From contig NZ_OBEH01000001.1 in NCBI RefSeq assembly GCF_900215465.1, positions 248,001-312,000 on the forward strand: a stretch of DNA of 64,000 nt, read 5' to 3'. Both the position numbers and the translations under genes were made by a program. This DNA is from Flagellimonas pacifica. Lineage in GTDB: Bacteria > Bacteroidota > Bacteroidia > Flavobacteriales > Flavobacteriaceae. The notes below the pieces were generated by a model, which ran no database searches, was not told where the DNA came from, and saw nothing but the letters and a program-made list of their open reading frames with translations. Numbering within the stretch: position 1 is the stretch's first letter; each line of letters begins with the position of its first letter. This document shows positions 62,343-64,000 of this stretch, one piece after another.

Positions 62343-63341
62343 ATGATTTTGGTTACCGGAGGTACTGGTTTAATAGGTTCGCATTTGTTGTTTCATTTGG
62401 TTAAAAGTGGAAAAAGCGTCAAAGCATCCTATAGGAATAAAGATACAATCCATAAGGTTTCCAAAGTTTTTGGGTACTACTCAGATACCCCATCTGATTT
62501 TATTGATAAAATAACTTGGATACAGGCCGATATATCTGATATAGAAGCTCTTCGAGGCCTTTTTACAGATATTGAATATGTGTACCATTGTGCTGCCCTG
62601 ATTTCTTTTGATCCAAAAGATTATGCCCGTCTTGTAAAAATCAATATTGAAGGCACAGCAAATGTTGTCAATCTTTGTTTGGAACATCACATTAAAAAAT
62701 TATGCTATATAAGCTCTATCGCTGCAATTGGGTCAAGTCTTAAAGACAAGGAGACAACTGAGGAAAATGAGTGGAACGATAGCAATGTTTCTGTTTATGG
62801 TCTTACAAAACATGATGCTGAACTGGAAGTTTGGCGTGGCTCCCAAGAAGGTCTGTCCGTGGTAGTGGTAAACCCAGGTGTGGTTTTAGGGCCAGGTTTT
62901 TGGAATTCTGGTAGTGGAACTTTTTTCAGGCATGCTTCTAAAGGGAAAAAATCCTTTATTCCTGGTGGAACCGGATTTGTCACTATTCACGATGTGATTA
63001 ATGCTATGACACTTCTCATGGAATCCCAAATAGTACGTGAACGGTTTATTTTGGTGAATGAAAACCTAACCTATCAACAGATTTTCCAGAAAATTGCAAT
63101 TAGCCTTGGAGTGGAGCCTCCTCGTAAAAAGATTCCTTTCTGGATGCTTGAATGTTTGTGGAGAACAGATTGGCTGCGGAGTAAACTTAGGGGAAAAAGA
63201 AGAAGACTTACCAAAAGTATGGTGAAAGGATTATATCATCAGGAGATGTACAACACTGACAAAATTAAAAAAGCAATTAGTTTTGAGTTTGGTGACTTGA
63301 ACGCAATGATAGACTTCTGCTCCGAGAAATTTAGAAACTAA
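62343..63341 (+). CDS. NAD-dependent epimerase/dehydratase family protein
   Basis: A 332-residue extended short-chain dehydrogenase: NAD site VTGGTGLIGSHL (4-15), YxxxK as SVYGLTKHDAEL (Tyr near 156), and AALISFDP between. It is like flavobacterial sugar-nucleotide epimerases or dihydroflavonol-reductase-like enzymes; the substrate is unclear. It is divergent from tyrS and convergent, with a 4-base overlap, with the DUF4296 gene. Confidence 0.9.
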   Translation: MILVTGGTGLIGSHLLFHLVKSGKSVKASYRNKDTIHKVSKVFGYYSDTPSDFIDKITWIQADISDIEALRGLFTDIEYVYHCAALISFDPKDYARLVKINIEGTANVVNLCLEHHIKKLCYISSIAAIGSSLKDKETTEENEWNDSNVSVYGLTKHDAELEVWRGSQEGLSVVVVNPGVVLGPGFWNSGSGTFFRHASKGKKSFIPGGTGFVTIHDVINAMTLLMESQIVRERFILVNENLTYQQIFQKIAISLGVEPPRKKIPFWMLECLWRTDWLRSKLRGKRRRLTKSMVKGLYHQEMYNTDKIKKAISFEFGDLNAMIDFCSEKFRN

Positions 63342-63769
63342 GTGTTTGGGGATTTCTTTTTATCCTTATTTGATTTCTTCAAAGAATCATTTTTCTTTTC
63401 TCGTGATTTTCTTATACTATCTGTTTTCTTTTGCTCTTTCTCCTTGATTGCGTTTTTTTTCTTTTCAAGGATAGCTTCCACCTTTTCATAAATTTCTTGA
63501 TATTCCAAAGGAATGGACGCATAATATAAATCGCTTTGCGAAAATTGGACACTGTCAATTTGATGCTTCCTATAAAGAAACTCCATGATTTTTATATCGT
63601 TGTTGTCCAATACATGTTTGAAAGATGATTTGGTAGCATTGAGCACTGCTAAATCATGAAGAATAAGTGTCATTTTTTCTTTGGGAATAAGATTCTCTGG
63701 CTCTTCCACCACTTTCTCCCCACAAGAGAACAAAAGCACTCCAAAAAACAACAATACAATCTTTCTCAA
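63338..63769 (-). CDS. DUF4296 family lipoprotein
   Basis: A 143-residue lipoprotein of the Bacteroidetes DUF4296 family: lipobox LFSC, then EKVVEEPENLIPKEKMTLILHDLAVLNATKSS, and a long lysine-rich coiled tail (roughly the last 50 residues, KKKNAIKEKEQKK). Two starts are possible: TTG at 63769, four bases after the dihydroorotase stop and directly before the signal peptide, or ATG at 63802, overlapping that gene by 29 bp. The TTG start is chosen; gene identity does not depend on it. Function unknown. Confidence 0.82.
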   Translation of the reverse strand: MRKIVLLFFGVLLFSCGEKVVEEPENLIPKEKMTLILHDLAVLNATKSSFKHVLDNNDIKIMEFLYRKHQIDSVQFSQSDLYYASIPLEYQEIYEKVEAILEKKKNAIKEKEQKKTDSIRKSREKKNDSLKKSNKDKKKSPNT

Positions 63770-63773
63770 ATCT

Positions 63774-64000
63774 TTACCTATTGAATGTGAGCCTTTTGGC
63801 ATTTTTGGTTTTTCCGAAACTTCCGTTGTCATATGCCAGATATCCATTAACAAAAGTACGCATCACTTGAGAGTCAAATGTAATACCTTCAAACGGTGAC
63901 CAACCACATTTATACAAAACATTATCCTTTTTAACTTCAATTTGTGAATCTCGATTTACCTGAACCAAATCGGCATAATACCCCTCTTTAATAAAACCTC
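63774..64000 (-). CDS. pyrC: Dihydroorotase, C-terminal fragment
   Basis: The last 74 residues of a dihydroorotase-type amidohydrolase gene; the 5' end lies beyond the window. The sequence reads GFIKEGYYADLVQVN through KCGWSPFEGITF and ends TFVNGYLAYDNGSFGKTKNAKRLTFNR, which is the C-terminal barrel closure of this family in Flavobacteriia. The enzyme cyclises carbamoyl-aspartate in pyrimidine synthesis. The symbol is tentative because the active site is not in view. The DUF4296 gene follows four bases later. Confidence 0.85.
   Translation of the reverse strand, partial: GFIKEGYYADLVQVNRDSQIEVKKDNVLYKCGWSPFEGITFDSQVMRTFVNGYLAYDNGSFGKTKNAKRLTFNR

Overview
The window looks like chromosome from a marine member of the Flavobacteriaceae (Bacteroidetes). 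The evidence is a SusC/SusD pair, a second large TonB-dependent receptor, many short lipoprotein signal peptides, two type IX secretion (T9SS) C-terminal sorting domains, a DUF4296 lipoprotein, TAnnTTTG-type -7 promoter boxes and AT-rich intergenic DNA without clear Shine-Dalgarno sites. No rRNA, tRNA, CRISPR array, prophage or transposase was found.

Layout. 1-1463: tail of an FAD oxidoreductase gene, a glycerophosphodiester phosphodiesterase lipoprotein and a small membrane protein. 1513-13817: an alpha-glucan locus, with lacI-type regulator, GH65 phosphorylase and GH13 lipoprotein on the minus strand, SusC/SusD on the plus strand and a sodium:solute symporter on the minus strand. 13971-26954: a tightly packed plus-strand operon of three paralogous ~1,100-residue VCBS/FG-GAP + ASPIC/UnbV lipoproteins, a vanadium-haloperoxidase/PAP2-type lipoprotein, a membrane-anchored GyrI-like protein and a beta-propeller-like lipoprotein. 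Two LacI-type palindromes sharing CGTTTTCGTT, one before susC and one between the symporter and the VCBS operon, suggest a single regulon.

27018-30560: an accessory stretch with a formylglycine-generating-enzyme-like protein and an ECF42-type sigma factor / DGPF (YCII) protein / secreted VOC protein module. The DGPF and VOC genes share a repeated promoter motif, and the module is bracketed by a short imperfect inverted repeat. 30561-43768: a very large metallophosphoesterase with a kinase-like middle and an outer-membrane barrel, an HD + Pycsar-type membrane protein convergent with a GAF protein, a second metallophosphoesterase, two unknown exported proteins, a penicillin-acylase-family lipoprotein, a PhnA-domain protein and a TPM-domain membrane protein.

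43901-53203: mostly housekeeping: an ABC exporter, ferredoxin with its reductase, NifU-like and Mrp-type Fe-S carriers, an alkyltransferase-like DNA repair protein, a LysE exporter, trmB, a MurG-like glycosyltransferase and a PhoBR-type two-component pair. 53387-59469: a TonB receptor, an internally duplicated beta-helix-like lipoprotein and two small proteins that are little more than a T9SS sorting domain. 59541-64000: a LuxE-like acyl-protein synthetase, a lipocalin-like lipoprotein, tyrS, an epimerase, a DUF4296 lipoprotein and the 3' end of a dihydroorotase gene.

The best candidates for undescribed biology are the LacI-linked SusCD / symporter / triple VCBS / haloperoxidase-like locus (5745-26954), the metallophosphoesterase-kinase-like-barrel fusion (30561-34274), and the ECF42 module with its duplicated promoter (28002-30393).
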